A DNA stretch of 64,000 nt, taken from Lingula anatina. Taxonomy: Eukaryota > Brachiopoda > Lingulata > Lingulida > Lingulidae. The notes under the pieces were generated by a model that did not search any database, had not been told where the DNA came from, and worked only from the letters and a program-made list of their open reading frames with translations. This document shows, piece by piece, positions 49,334-63,800 of this stretch. The stretch's first letter is position 1. Each line of letters begins with the position of its first letter. Position numbers and translations under genes: made by a program. The DNA lies in NCBI RefSeq assembly GCF_001039355.2, contig NW_019773958.1:722663-786662 (forward strand), written 5' to 3'.

Positions 49334-52160
49334 ATTAACAGCAATTCTCTAAAAGAAATTAACAGAGACCCCAAAAGAAAAAAATATGTATAAGTCTTTT
49401 AAAAGAAATAATTGAAAAAATTGCACAACTGTTATGACTAAGGCTTGTTCTAATCAGAAATATGATGCCTACCTCTTGAACGGCTTCCACTCTCCTCAGG
49501 TTGGCTCCCAGTTCTGCCTCAAAAGCCTGGTGTTTCTGGGACTTTCCCTGCAGGTTGGAGGGGTCCCTGTAAGTCTCATCCAGAGCAATCTGCAACTTCT
49601 CTTGGAGCCATGTGTCAAGCTGAAAGAAGATGAGAGTGAGTATCAAATTTGAAAAAAAAAGAAAAAGATTATCTGATCATGCGGATTTGCAAAAGAAAGG
49701 CATTCAGCAAATTTGAAGCAAAAAATAAAAGCAAGTTATGCAAACAGACTGCAATCTAAAAAGTTACAAATCGTTTCTATTAGTAGCTATCAAGCTGTAT
49801 TCTAAATAAACATTTAAGTCACAAATAGTACCTACTACTGGCCCTCATGGATGTTTTATCCTAAAAGTTCAATAGGATAGAAGCTTATGGTAACCTTAAA
49901 CACCTGTCATATTAAATATCACAGAATATCTGATCTGAATGATTCTAAGTACCTCATACAGCCTCCTGAGGAAGTGTTGGTATTTCATGGAGTCCTCTAA
50001 CATGTGTTTTCTAGCCACCACTAAAGTCTTCATCTGGCCTCTACGCTGGACAATGCTCTCACATCTTGCAGATATCTAACAATTCACAATAATACATAAT
50101 TAATACTCATGCACATAGGTTTTATATTGAATATTGTAGTATAGTTATTCAAATTAGTTGAGAGTTCAAAGCAACCATTTTAGTGTTCTTTAACATACAT
50201 TTCATCAAGGTCACTGTTTCATCATGATATTGTTTGTGACTGGTAATATTGAAAATATATTATTCAAAATATAATGTTGCATGAATAATAAATTAAAACT
50301 AATAGCTGTAAACAATCAAATACAAATCCCACTGCATCAGTTCTGTCAATTAACAAATTCATCACAGGATTCTGAACATTACCTGTCCAGATGTGTAATG
50401 CCTCTGGTTTATGAGCTCCTTTGCAAATTCTTCCAAAGCATCGATCTTGTCTTCCTGGGCCTGAAGTGTCTTCTCAAACCCACTGTGCTTCTTCAGCAAG
50501 GCTTCTACTCCAGACAGAGTGTCCTAAAATCAACAAGTATTTCAACTGAAAAAATGTTCTAAGCACACTAAAATCCTATGCAATTTTTTATTTGAGTGTC
50601 CATCTCAATATTATCTTTCAGTTCATTTTTATAGAAATGTATCCCACTATGTTTGTCAGATGTTTTAACATAGGAAGCTTTTGAAGCACCTGATTATTAC
50701 AAATATAAATGTTAAATAAATTGACAAAAATACTTACACCAAGATCCTCGTTGGAGAGGAATGCTTCTTTGCTAGTCAACCAAATGTCTGCTTGTTCTGC
50801 ATATTCATTGAACACCTGATAGTAAAAAAAAAATGTTCTTCAATTTTTGCACAAAATCACCCAGTGTGTGTGACCATGGCATTTTGTTATCACATTCTCA
50901 AGCAACCATTCATCCTTAGACTCAAAATAAATAGTCATTTGAGTCACTTCAGAGAGACATACAATTTCTGCACTATTTGTATAATTTTGACTTGACACAT
51001 TATTATTGCTGTATTATTCTTAAGTACCTTTCAATACAGAAAGAAATCAACAGTAACAAAAGAGTTAGGCCCCATTTAGAATGGATAATCTGAGTACTTA
51101 CTGATCCACCGACTAAATATGGCTGACCATGGTTCAAAAGCAATGCCACCGATTCCTGATGGTCTCCCTGACTCTACACGCACCTTTAAACAGATTAAAT
51201 CTCTGCTCCAAAGTTTAATTGCTAGGCCCCTGCAGCGATGGTGTGTGTGGAGGTGGGGAGACCATCAGGAATCAGCTGTATCACTTTTGAACTGTCATCG
51301 GCCATATTTAGTGGGCGGATCAGTTAGTACTTGGATCATCCATTCTGAATGAGGCCTTATATATAATAGTTATGCAAATATTTCACAAATGTGTAAGCAG
51401 AAGAAGGAGAAGGAGGAGGGGAAGGAGGTGGAGGAGGTGGCACCCAACCTACCTGCAAATCATAACACTGTGACAGTTCCACTTTCCTATGTTCCCAAGT
51501 GGTGGTCAGTTCGGTGTAAGTGACCTGTGCATTGTCCACCAAAGCCTGGATTTCCTCAGCTGCATAGTGGTCCCTGGACATCAGGTCCTCCCCCTGGGTC
51601 TTCAGCTGCTGGAAGGCTGGACCACGTCCATCTATTTCTGCCTGGAAACAGCACAGGATAACATGCAGATACTCTTTACTACAATAATATACTATTATTA
51701 AGGTGGTAAAAAATTGATAATAATTGGGCAGGCAGAGAACAATTTTAAAGAGGGGGAGGATTCTGTTTCTGAAAATGTGAACCTTTCTTTCTCCTTGGTC
51801 ATGTTCATAGAAATAATCAATTAACAGACAATAGAGGATTTGAAATATTAAAAGGTGTAAATATCATCTCAGCAAGATGGCTGTCTGTTCATTTCCCTCA
51901 ATTCAAAAGTGACTACTCGTACCTTAAATTCCTGGTGTCTGTGCACCATCTGCTCTGCCCCTTGGACGTCCTTGGCCAGCTCACTAGCCGTCATCCTGAT
52001 CTCCATGTCTGTCTGCCATGTCACCAACTCACGGAAGTCATTCTTCAGTTTCTGAAGCTGGTAGGAATCATGGAGTTTGGATTTCCTAGAATTTCATAAA
52101 TTTAGAATTTAAATTTAATTTAAAGTCAGACTAAAACTAATCCAGCAGTGTACACTTAGA

Positions 52161-52250
<90 letters not shown>

Positions 52251-52346
52251 ATTGGATTAGTATTTCTTTGCCCTTGTGCGTTATTAAAAGCTTTTAAAAA
52301 GATCAATAAAACTAGACATGATTTGATCGTTTAATTATTGTTTAAN

Positions 52347-52434
<88 letters not shown>

Positions 52435-55400
52435 TTGATTTGGCTAAGAAACATGTAAAACATGTATTTTTCTCCAAATCCACCACAGATTAACTTCCAA
52501 ATTTTCAACTGGCTTCAATTTTTCAGCAATTGGACAAAAAAAAAATTTATCTTTAAGAGAACACAAAAGAAGTATAGTGACTATGTATAGCCCATATACC
52601 TGGCATCAGAGAGGTCCTCCAACCTCTCCCAGTTGTCCAGTACCACCTGGTGCTTGTCATTAATGGTGCCTAGCTGGTCTGGGTACTTCCTGGACAAGTG
52701 GTGACCAAGGGATTCCAATTTCTAGGAAATCAAAACAAATTCCCTTGACGATAATTGAGAACATAAGAGGTGAATTTTGCATGAAGTAATATAACAATGA
52801 TAATCTTTTTATTATATACATGTATAGTTACCATAACTGACTTATAGATTAATAAGAAAAACATAATTTTCAATAGCTTAAGATGTCCTTTATCTTTTTT
52901 CATTTTAGATATTAGATATAACTAAACAGTGAATATGTGTAAATATTACAATCCATGATTACATATATTAAAAAAATCACAGAAACTTTAACCACATTTC
53001 ATTCAAAAGCAAACCTGACATAAAAGTGGATTTTTACCTCTATTTGAGACTGCAACACAGTCATGTCTCTTTCCAGTTCATCATGTCTTCTCTGTAAAGC
53101 CTGAACTGAGGGGAGATCTTTGCCAAGGTCCTCTGTGGAGAATGCTAGAGCCTGGAAAATACACAAAATAAACATGTAAAACTACTACCTAGAATATCTA
53201 TACTGCTGCTAAACAAAATGTGTTATTGTTCAATCTTAAGAGCTGTGAAAGTTTTAAATTTTATTTGGCCGACTAAATTGTTACCATATCATGCTCTAAA
53301 AACTAAAGCTGAACTTTTCCATATATTCTGTCTATAATCTTGTCCCCATAACTTTTCATATATCTTGCCAAAAATATCATCCCGTACCTTTTCATACATC
53401 ATGCCAAAAATCTCATCCCCATACCTTTTCATATATCCTGTCTATAATCTCGTCCCCATCTCTGTTGAAAGCATGGACCTCTAAAGCTGCTGCAAGCTTC
53501 TCTTTGTGTTCAGCCAATGCTCCCTGCAAACCCTGCCACCTAAAAGGGATTAACACAGATAATAATAATAAAAATAATTATTATTATCATTTATTTATTT
53601 ATTTATTTACTTAAAATCACAATGCCTGAATTTAGATAAATAAACAAAGGCAGACATCAGTCTTCAAATTGAACTTGAAAATTTCTGTGCAAACTTACTT
53701 TTCCAGAAGTGCTTGTTTCTTGTCCTGAATTTGTTTGACATCGGTTCTGCCTTGTTTGATGATCTTATTGCCAAGTTCTTGGATTGCCTTGATTCTCTGC
53801 TCATCCACTGTGACAGCCTGTATTGTAATAATAACTCTATAAAGATTTATTTAGCATAATTCTTTCCAAAGTATTAATCAAATCAGTGGAAAAAATAAGA
53901 TCATTTTTGCTGTAGTCTATATATTCAAGAGATATCTCTACTTCTTTTGTCATTATTATAACACTATTCTGCAATGCAAAGAAGCTAACACTGAGAACAC
54001 TGAGTATCAATTTGCATTATGCCCTTTTTACATTGAGCAGTAGTTTTCTGTACCCCCACCAACTTCACTGGTTCTGACATTTTACTACGTTACTTGACTC
54101 CCTTTCACAAGTGCCAGTGTACCAATCTAAAGTAATCTGGTTAACTGACCATGCCCAGCACAGAGGCTCCTTTGAGGGGAGTCTATCACATAACAGCCAG
54201 GCTATTTTAATTAAAAACTTAAGGCCAGTGATAGTAAAAGGACCAAAGTNGTTTTTGTGACAAAAAATTGACTTTGTATGCATCTTTAAAAGTTGTCAGT
54301 CTCACAGAGTGGAGCATAAAAAACACTAAACTTGTTGATGATAGAAGTGCCTTTGATCCCATCTAATTATTTTTTCCATGATAAAATGTATTTATTTTGA
54401 CATACCGCTCCAGCATCATTGACTTTCCTCTGCAGTTCTAGGCAGTGTTCATAGTCCTTTCCAGTGTCTCCAGCAGTGATTAACATGGACTGAAATAATC
54501 AACACACCAATCCTCTGAATCCACCAATTCAGTCAATGAAAAAATACTGTAATTTGATTGGTTAAATAATACCCTATGACCTCCTGGGATATTAACCTGT
54601 ATTGTATAAGCAAGAGTGGGGTACGTAGCCAGCATTGTGTAAGCTTTAATCAGAAAAAAAATCTAATTAATCAAAATTAGAATTTAAAAAATAAATGATC
54701 GTAAATCAAAATACACTGTGCAGTATCAATAAGTCACAGCGATGCATGTACTCTCCATGTATTCAAACCTACCTTTTCACGGATCCAAGCTTCCACTGTG
54801 TCCCCCTCCTCAGTAAAGGCAAGGATATCTTTGGCTTCCTCCAGTTCCTTAGCTGTGTTAGCCGAGGCCTCCAACAGGTCATTCCAGTGCACCAGAACTA
54901 TTTTAGATCTTTGTTCTATCTCTGGACTGGCTTCATGGCCTGACTTGATCATAGCATCTCCTTGCTGGAAGATAAAGTGGAGACATTTTTTCATTTTTCC
55001 TCATTGGTGTCATTGTTGATGTTGCTGGTATTATCATTATTATTAATGTCATCATCAGCATAAATTCATTTTTCTCTAAAAAATGGAAATTTTTTAAATA
55101 AAAGTTTCTGGTCACATACAGTTGATCTGATAATATCAATTTTTCAATTAAGATCACTTCAGATTAAAAGAAAAATTGATCATTATCTCTCTATATTTTA
55201 GCTTGCATTGATGGTAGCTCTTCTAGATTCCACACGTGTGTGTACAAGCATAATCATAACTACTTGCTAAATTCAATGTAATATATCTACCCCTGAAATC
55301 AAAGTGAATTTGACACTTAAAATGGGACGTTTGGTTCAATCGAGAAAAAAACATTTTTGAGAACAACCAACCTCATTCAGAACAGCATACTCACTGGTTC

Positions 55401-58400
55401 GCAGATCAAATAAGGTGACCCACTTATTTCAGATTTTAAGTGGCCAAAAATGAAATCAACCTACATTTGTCATTTGGTCTCACCAGTGAACTTCATACTA
55501 CTTGAGATGGGGAAGACACAAATACCTGTTTGATCAACTTGATCCTTTCAGCATTGGCTATGATTTCTGCCTCAAATGCCTGGTGTTTCTGGAGTTTCTT
55601 CACCTTGTCCTGTAGGTCTGTTACTTTGCTGAGGCTAGCATCAGATGTGATCTTTATTTTCTCCTCTATCCAGGCCTCTACCTGATAGTGATAAGAAACA
55701 ACCTCTTAAAAGTGAAGTTACTGGCATGTTTAACTATGGGGACTTGACCCTTGTTTTTTATGTGTGTGAAGCTACAAGTATGTGTATCTGTGCACGTGCA
55801 TGCATGTGCATTAGGATGCATGTTGACCTGCAAATATATGTACATGGGTATAGATCCTACCTCTAGGACATCCCTGTTGAAACGTGTGTAAGCCAAAGCA
55901 TCCTCCAGTCTCTGCCTGCGATCACTACTCAGCTCCTTGATATAGCTTCGCCTAAAATGGACCGAAAACAGAAGCAATTACAATTATACTTGTGAATCCT
56001 AATCCTGGAGAAATCTGTATAGTAATACGTCTATCAGTAATCCATTATCTGACCTGTTAACAAAACAATTCTGAGCAATAAATTGTCAGCAATAAATAAA
56101 CAAATCAACAGATTAAAAAGCAGTTTCCAAACACTAATGGTCCTATTATAAAACATTATTTTTTTCTTTTTTTTAACAGTAAGGACACTAACTTGACTTT
56201 GATGACCTCCAAGGTAGCCATAATATTGTCCATATCAAAGTGGCCGGAATCCACCAGTCCTTGTCCAAATGCACAGACTGCATTTACCTGTATAGGAAAA
56301 AAAATGAAAATTAGTTGTTTAAAAAGAGGTGGGTTTTCTTTAAAATAGATCATTTATGCCAGCAAAGGATTAAATAAAAATGATTCAATTATGAAGGATG
56401 GCGAGCAAAATGAGAAATTGTCACATACCAACTGAATGATAAAGAATTGTACAAAAAGATCATTCAAAATAAGGAGAAACATCCTCATTTATATACATTT
56501 TATATTTTTATTATTAATTATTTTTGTAACATTGAAGAAAGCTTCACAGATCTAGATGTTACAAAAGAGGAAATCACAAAACAACATAATATAAATAGCA
56601 TTAGTTGATCTAATAAGTCTACAGCAGAATTGTCTAAACAGGTAAACTCACTTTTTCATCTTGTTGCAGGAGTATTTTCTCAAAAGCTTCATGCTTCTTC
56701 AGCATGTTCTCCACCTGTTCCACAGCTGATCCTATATCTCTGCTAGACAGATAAACCTGCAATGAAAATATATTCACTACCATCATCACCATCATTACCA
56801 TCACCCTTCCCCTTTTCTCACTCCTTAATATCATCATATTATTAACAAAACATTTAGGTTAAAACATTTTTTTCCTGAATCACTCACCTCCTGGGAGTTG
56901 CTGGTTGTTTCTATCTGGTTGGTGTCTCTGTAGAAGACTTGGCTGTCATACAGCTGGTCTAGGTAAACCTTCCTCTCCTGCCAGGCGGAGTGGAGCCGCT
57001 CTTTTTCCTCAACCACCTGACTTACACGGTCCACAATCTACAAGGATAGGTAAGTAAAATAAAAACAAAAACAAACTAATCAACAATTAAAATTCAAAAT
57101 CAAAATAGTGAGAAGAAATTAGATAGAAGTAAATATGGCAACTTTCCGTTACGTAAGACGATAGGATACGAGGCAGCAATGAGGTGTCTTCCTTTAAACC
57201 CTGGGGTGGCAAGATGTCAGTCTCCCTTGCAATTGGCCATGATAGAAGAACAGCTACTGATAACAGTATAAGGAATAGCAAAAAGCATGTGGCATTTAGT
57301 GAAATAACACTAAATGTATCTTGAGTACAATATAATGCAGAACAAGAGACTTGATCCCTGAATATAAGATAATTACTTCAAATGCATATATACATATAAA
57401 ATTATATATAATTTAGTAATGGGTAACTTTACAAGTACTGACACCTCACTCACACATTTTTGGCTCAAAAATTATCGTTGATGGTTTTGACGTTTATCCA
57501 CTTGTCCTTTTTAACAGCATTGTCTATTTATAGCCATAAAGTAGCAACATTTTTGACTGAAAATCTACATGTTTCCAAGCACTGGTCCTAACACATTATT
57601 ATGCTATGGGGAGTTTTACTCCTTTTCACAAGCCACAATATACCTATCATATGTAATCTGTATGGATTACTGGCTGTGTCAGGTGCCAGGGCTCCATTTA
57701 GGTGACACACTAACATAATAGAGAGGTTTCTAAATTGCCAATCTCTCAAATTGGAATGGCACAGAATACCCCTCGACATGAAAAGGGACAAACATAAACA
57801 AAAATCACAGCAATATATTTCAAAATGAATATTTCTACTAGCCTCTGCCTTGGCATGGTGATCAGCGTTTATCATTATCTTCCCAGCTTCCAGGATGGAC
57901 TCGAACATGTCCTCTCTGGTATCAATCTCTGCCTTGATCTGACTGTGGCGTGTACGTAATATCTCCACACTCTGGATGTCCCTGACTGGCTCCTCCATCA
58001 CCATCTCAGTCTGAACCTGGGCAGCCCATGTCACCAGATCTCGGACCTCAAAGAGAAAAGGGGAAAAACTCCATCACAAATGACCATAAACATTCACACT
58101 ATCATCCATATCAAGAAAGCAAGCAACATAGGATATTGGTTGTTTGAAATTTGGCCACTTCTAACAGACAACAACAGAGAGTTAGTCTCAAGTTGTGGTT
58201 CAAACCTAAATAGCTTCAATTCACAATAACACTCATCTCTCTTAAGAGCATTGACTAGAATTTGTACAATGCACATGTACTCTGGTATAATATGTTACTT
58301 ACTCGCCATAAAACAGTGTTCGTTTCACATGCCAAACTTTGATAAGCCACAGATACCTTCATTTCCAAGAGCCTCCATTGAAGACAGTTGGAGCAAAGAC

Positions 58401-59990
58401 AAAATTCATTCAGATATCAAACTTACTGATGCAATAAACTTATGCAAATCATTAGCAGACTGTAGGTCTTCCTTTCTCTGTGCTGCCCGGTCCTGCAGTA
58501 TGCCCCAGTTTTCTACTACCATTGCCTGGTGCTGTTCTATGTTCTCAGCATTTTCTCCAGGAAATTGTTCTTGAAGCTGGGCAGAGTCATCCAGTAGGAC
58601 TTGGAGCTGTAATTGAAAGCACATTTTTTAGTGTTTTGTTGTTACATCTTTGAATTGAAAAAAAATGCTGATTAATTAATCCATGATGGATATATATTTC
58701 TGGTTGTTTTTTCTCATGTTCTACAAATTGCAGTTTTTTTGCAAATCATTTTGCAAGCCACTTTCTCATTTATTCTTAGACAACATTCCAGGCACACAGA
58801 TTTAATCCCACTTAATTTACACTGGTTCTGGCACTTCTTTAGTCTCACACACTGCCTTCAGATTCTCCTTTGCTACTAAAAATACAGAATTTGACAATAA
58901 ATGTATATGAATGTCATCAGACTATGAGGCTGCCTAAAAGGCATTCATTGTTGTAAACTTTTCAGCTGATGACGACAATAATTCTTTGGCCAATACAAGT
59001 CAGATGTGGTTGTATCTAGACCCACAGTTTTACACTACCGTAGTAGTCAAACTTCACCAAGCTTTGTCAAACTTACCATCTGTTGTAAGCTCTTAGTCAA
59101 AATTGATGGTTATATTTTGACTTTCAAATACTTTGCCCCATATATTATAAACACTCATAATAAGCTTTTCAGTAAGTTTTTTAGACCATTACAACTTAAA
59201 ATGTCCAACAGATATGAAAACCAAGGAGAAATTTATTATGGCTAAGGGGTATTTTACACCTGTTGCTGAAAAAAGATTATGTCTTTGCCCTAGAAAAACT
59301 TGTCTTTGATAGTTTAACAAAGGAGTAATATTATAAAATGAAAAAAATACAAATATACATTTAAAGACAAAAAAGTCAAATATAATGACATATTCATGTA
59401 CAATTGGTGTCAAATTCAAATTATATAAAGGAATTTATATTTATTAAATAAATAAATGAATAATTTTATTCAATATATCAACATGACAAAAAATGTAGTT
59501 TCTCATTTCTTTCTGGAATTCACATCAACAGAAATTAAAATGCTTTTCACTGCTATAGGGTACAGTGAAAATAGAAAAGGAAAAAAAAACGTTGTTGCTC
59601 AAGGCAATGTTTAAACATTTGCATGTAATTGTTGTTCTCTTCACAAGAAAGGTCGTGTACTCGAAAAGGTCGTGTACGGATCACTGGGATTCGTGTTTTG
59701 TATTTTTCCACAGTCAGACCTACTTACATGTTGAAAGTGCAAGTTGACTTGTCTTCACTTTTGTAGCTGACTGGCTTAACTTGGGCAAAATATTTCTAAT
59801 TACTTGTAAGTATGAACAAATATATATTTTTTAGTATAAATACTTAGCTCAAAATTTTCTCTTACTACTGTGAGTAACTGTTACTACAAGTGTTATCTAG
59901 TGGTGCAGCGTAATATTAATTCCAAAAATGAATGTGAATATGTCTGGATCTATTTTTGCATGCAAACCTGTTGCAGTGGATATCGATGTG

Positions 59991-60045
<55 letters not shown>

Positions 60046-60822
60046 CAACTGGTAATTTAGTCAATTGCTTATTTATATGTTCTTAATGATATCACTTGAT
60101 GAATGGTATTATGTAACTTTCATAAGGTTCAGATATGAATTATAAATTTCCACCCAAGTTAAGATCAATCTTCTTATCCAATTTACATTTTCAGTAGAAG
60201 AAATAATTATATGGTACGTTGTATAGGTACAAGATCTAGGCACAGATACAAAGAGTGGCAATACAAAAAATCAATTATGGTTCCTTAATAATAGCATATT
60301 AATAGCATTGTTCTGCAGAGTAAACCCAAAATATACAGGTCTCACTTATCTCCTATTCATATATAGCATAGACAATGACCTGCACTTATGGTGTAAATGA
60401 AAAACTAATGATATTTTATTTTTACATCACAGTATCACTTCCTATCTGATTTGATTATTATGTGACTGCTTATGGAACTTGATAATAAGGGGGAAATTAA
60501 ATGACATTCTCAACAATGAGCTTTGTTCAAAGACCATGTAAATAAACATTTTTGAAGTCACCTTTTCTTTACACTACTTAAACTAAATAATTAGTTACAT
60601 GCATCAATGCATGTTTCTAAAATTGACTTTAAATTTACATGGCTAGGCTGATTTGGGTATTCATTTAATCAATCAGGGTATTTTTTAAAACAAGAATTAA
60701 CTGAATTTCTAGAAAAGTCATGTGTAACTCAACTTTGTTTTGGAGGGAAAGAAGAGCAGGATCTGGCACACTCTTTTTTAGCAACTAGACTACAATAAGA
60801 TGATTTCAATGAGAAGGCTTGC

Positions 60823-60891
<69 letters not shown>

Positions 60892-63800
60892 CAAAGAAAA
60901 AAATTTACACAAGAGTAAAACATAAATTCTAATATTTCACTGACCACAACTGCAAATGCTTTGTAAGTGTGGACATTCTGCATCCTTAATTGTTACCTGA
61001 GCTTCCAATGCAACCAGTTCTGTCTCAAAAGCTTCATGTTTTCTCTGCAATGCTTGAACTCCATTAATATCTCTGCCCAAGTCATCAGGGATAGACACAA
61101 ATTTCTCCTAAAATATGCAGATATAGGAGTGCAAATGAATAACACATATAAAGATAATTTATTATAAAGGGCCACCCTGATTGTTTACAACAAATTCAAT
61201 TAGGGCCCATTCCTAATACAACTATCAGTCTATGTAGAACGATCCAACTTTGCAGGGACTCTAGTCGAATGCAATTAGACTACCAGATAACATGCCTCCT
61301 CTTGGCACCGAGTACAATTCAGAAAAGCTGGTGATTATACGAGTATGCTGGAAACACAAGGACGTTATTTTTGGGTGGACGATAGATTAATTTGGTTTAT
61401 GAATTGGCATGTCAGCTTTATTTTATCCGTATAAGAAACTAGTAGAAGTGTTTTATATGTGTTACTGGAAATCCACACTAGCTTTATATGTATCTTTCAA
61501 AAATTAAAAATCTTATGGACCGACCTTTCTCAGATTGATGTTGATATAAATGACCACTAAGTGAACCCATCAAAGATGCCTCAGAAAGATCAGGGAAGCC
61601 ACAAAGAAATTATATTTAATGGATGTCTATAATAAAGCAATCATGTGACTATTGCTCTGAGGAAAGCCACTGGCCTTGAAAGCAGCAAAGAAACTTTGGG
61701 GGAAGATTTTCACTGCTTGGTCAGAGAGGGGCTAACTTACAATCAATCACACTTTGTTGATGATCCATACATTAATTAATAATGAGAGCCTAAGCTGCTT
61801 TGCAGGGTGTCTGTGCTCACCGAGTGATTTCTTAGTATATTTTAACTTTTCATTGCTTGTTTTAAAACACAAATAAGCCTCCTCGGTTCATTTATTAGCT
61901 CAGCAAAATCACATGCAGGCTTCAAAATGCCAATCATCAATCTCATGACCCACAGGTGCTAGCATTTTATCCGTGTTCTGTTTCTGTTTCAACAGCTCTC
62001 AATAAAAGCATTACATGGATGTGGTATATAGTTTTGCTTTAGAAAATTATACTAGAATAAAACTGAAACCTAATATCTTATCTTATCTGGCAACTGTTTA
62101 CTTTTCAATTTCGATAGGCTAAATAAATATATATAAATACATGGCATCATTTATATACATCCATTAATAAAATATTTACAAAGTGTAATTGTATTAGAAA
62201 AAAAAACTGTTTAAATATGTGGCACCACATCAACTTTAAGGGTAATATCTGTATATATCAAGACAATCCAATTTTCCCTTTTTATGTTACATGAGAAGAC
62301 ATAACTTCTGTAGGACAATAGACTACATCTTTTTATTTTTCATGTTAACTGTTTTGCATTTGAAGGTTATAGGTTAAGTTGAAGTGAAAACTTAGGATCT
62401 TCAATTTGTGCTACACTGTAGTGTGAAAACTTAAAATATTTTCTACACATCTCCCACATGTCACAAAATTTTGCCAATGACTGAGATTTATTCAGTGAAA
62501 AACCTGCCGACACATCATTACATTACATCTCCTGATCAACTGACTTTATCAAGACTTCAATAGCACAGTTTCAAGCATTCCAAGTTTTACCTTATCTTAC
62601 TGGCTTCCACTCTAAGTCCATATACATGTCAGAAATCTCTGTAGATAGTGAGATCATGTGTCTGAGAGCAGAGAAAAAACATGTAAAACTCAGATTCAAC
62701 TTGGGGCTGGTGAAGGAAAAATGTAAGTATTTGCCTTCAAAATCATGGTAATTTACTGAGGATAATTTGCCGGGGTTTCATCAAGTCACTGATGTTTGCC
62801 ACAATCAACTCTGAAAAGTGAAGTCATTCTGGGGTACCTGTATTCTAGAGAGAGCTTCCTCCACATCTCGATGAAATCTGTGTATTTTCCCCGCAGCTTG
62901 AAGCTTCTCATTGCGCTCAGCAACCTGCTGAAGCAAGGCCTGCCATGAGGTGCTAAGGTAAAGATAATTAACACTAGTGTTCATATTTATGGAAAGGTGA
63001 GCAAAGCAATGCTCGAAAGCAATAACAAGTACAATGAATACAGTTATTGAAACAATCTCCTCCTCCTCCTCCACCCACAATATTTATGATGAAAATAGAG
63101 AAAAAGATGTATATTCCAATAATTTTTCTAAGAAATGTGTATAACCTATATTGTACAAAAAGGGACATGGTATCCTGTGATACGCAATAAATCTTATGTT
63201 TCCATGACTTTTTAAAAGCTTATAAAGAACATGACAGATTTTTTCTAGGATAGTAAAAGAGATCAACAGTAATATCTAAAACATTCCAAAATGAAAGTAA
63301 TGCTTTGATCTGGTACCATTTGCTGCAACATATTTCTGGTTTTTTAAATAGTTTCATAAATAACATAATCCTGTGAATGTTGATAAGGAATCGAACTGTT
63401 CACAGAAAATTAAGATATTTCAGCACACTGATATGTCAATCTTTTTTTATGATACTGACATCTCAAATTGAAAGTAACTGGTACATTTCAAAAACCAGGC
63501 AACTGATCTCAATCCTCAGGTGTTTTGAGCCCCATTCTAAGAGTTCCTAAATCAGAAATAAATATCTAGATTGTAGGATGAATGCAATTATCAGCTGCCT
63601 CCAGCATCTAATAGATAATCTCTGTTATTGGGAATTGTGAGTGAGAGATACAAGCTGCCTAGGATCAATAACTACATGCTCTATTCCAGACTCCTGCATG
63701 CCTCAAGTTTAGCGTAGGCATAATGCTTAAACTTTCATCAAACTCCAATTTGAGGAAAATGATGAAATATGTTTAATTTCCTCAGCCAAAATCAATCACC

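Larger units (their letters stand above)
58607..60996. other. Long spectrin intron without recognisable exon
   Basis: About 2.4 kb of AT-rich sequence with the GA and TC/AC microsatellites. The splice phase of the flanking exons is compatible (both phase 0), so no exon is required here. Confidence 0.6.

Noticed and set aside
52115-52306. Poly(His-Thr) frame
   Set aside because: Pure translation of the TG/CA microsatellite.
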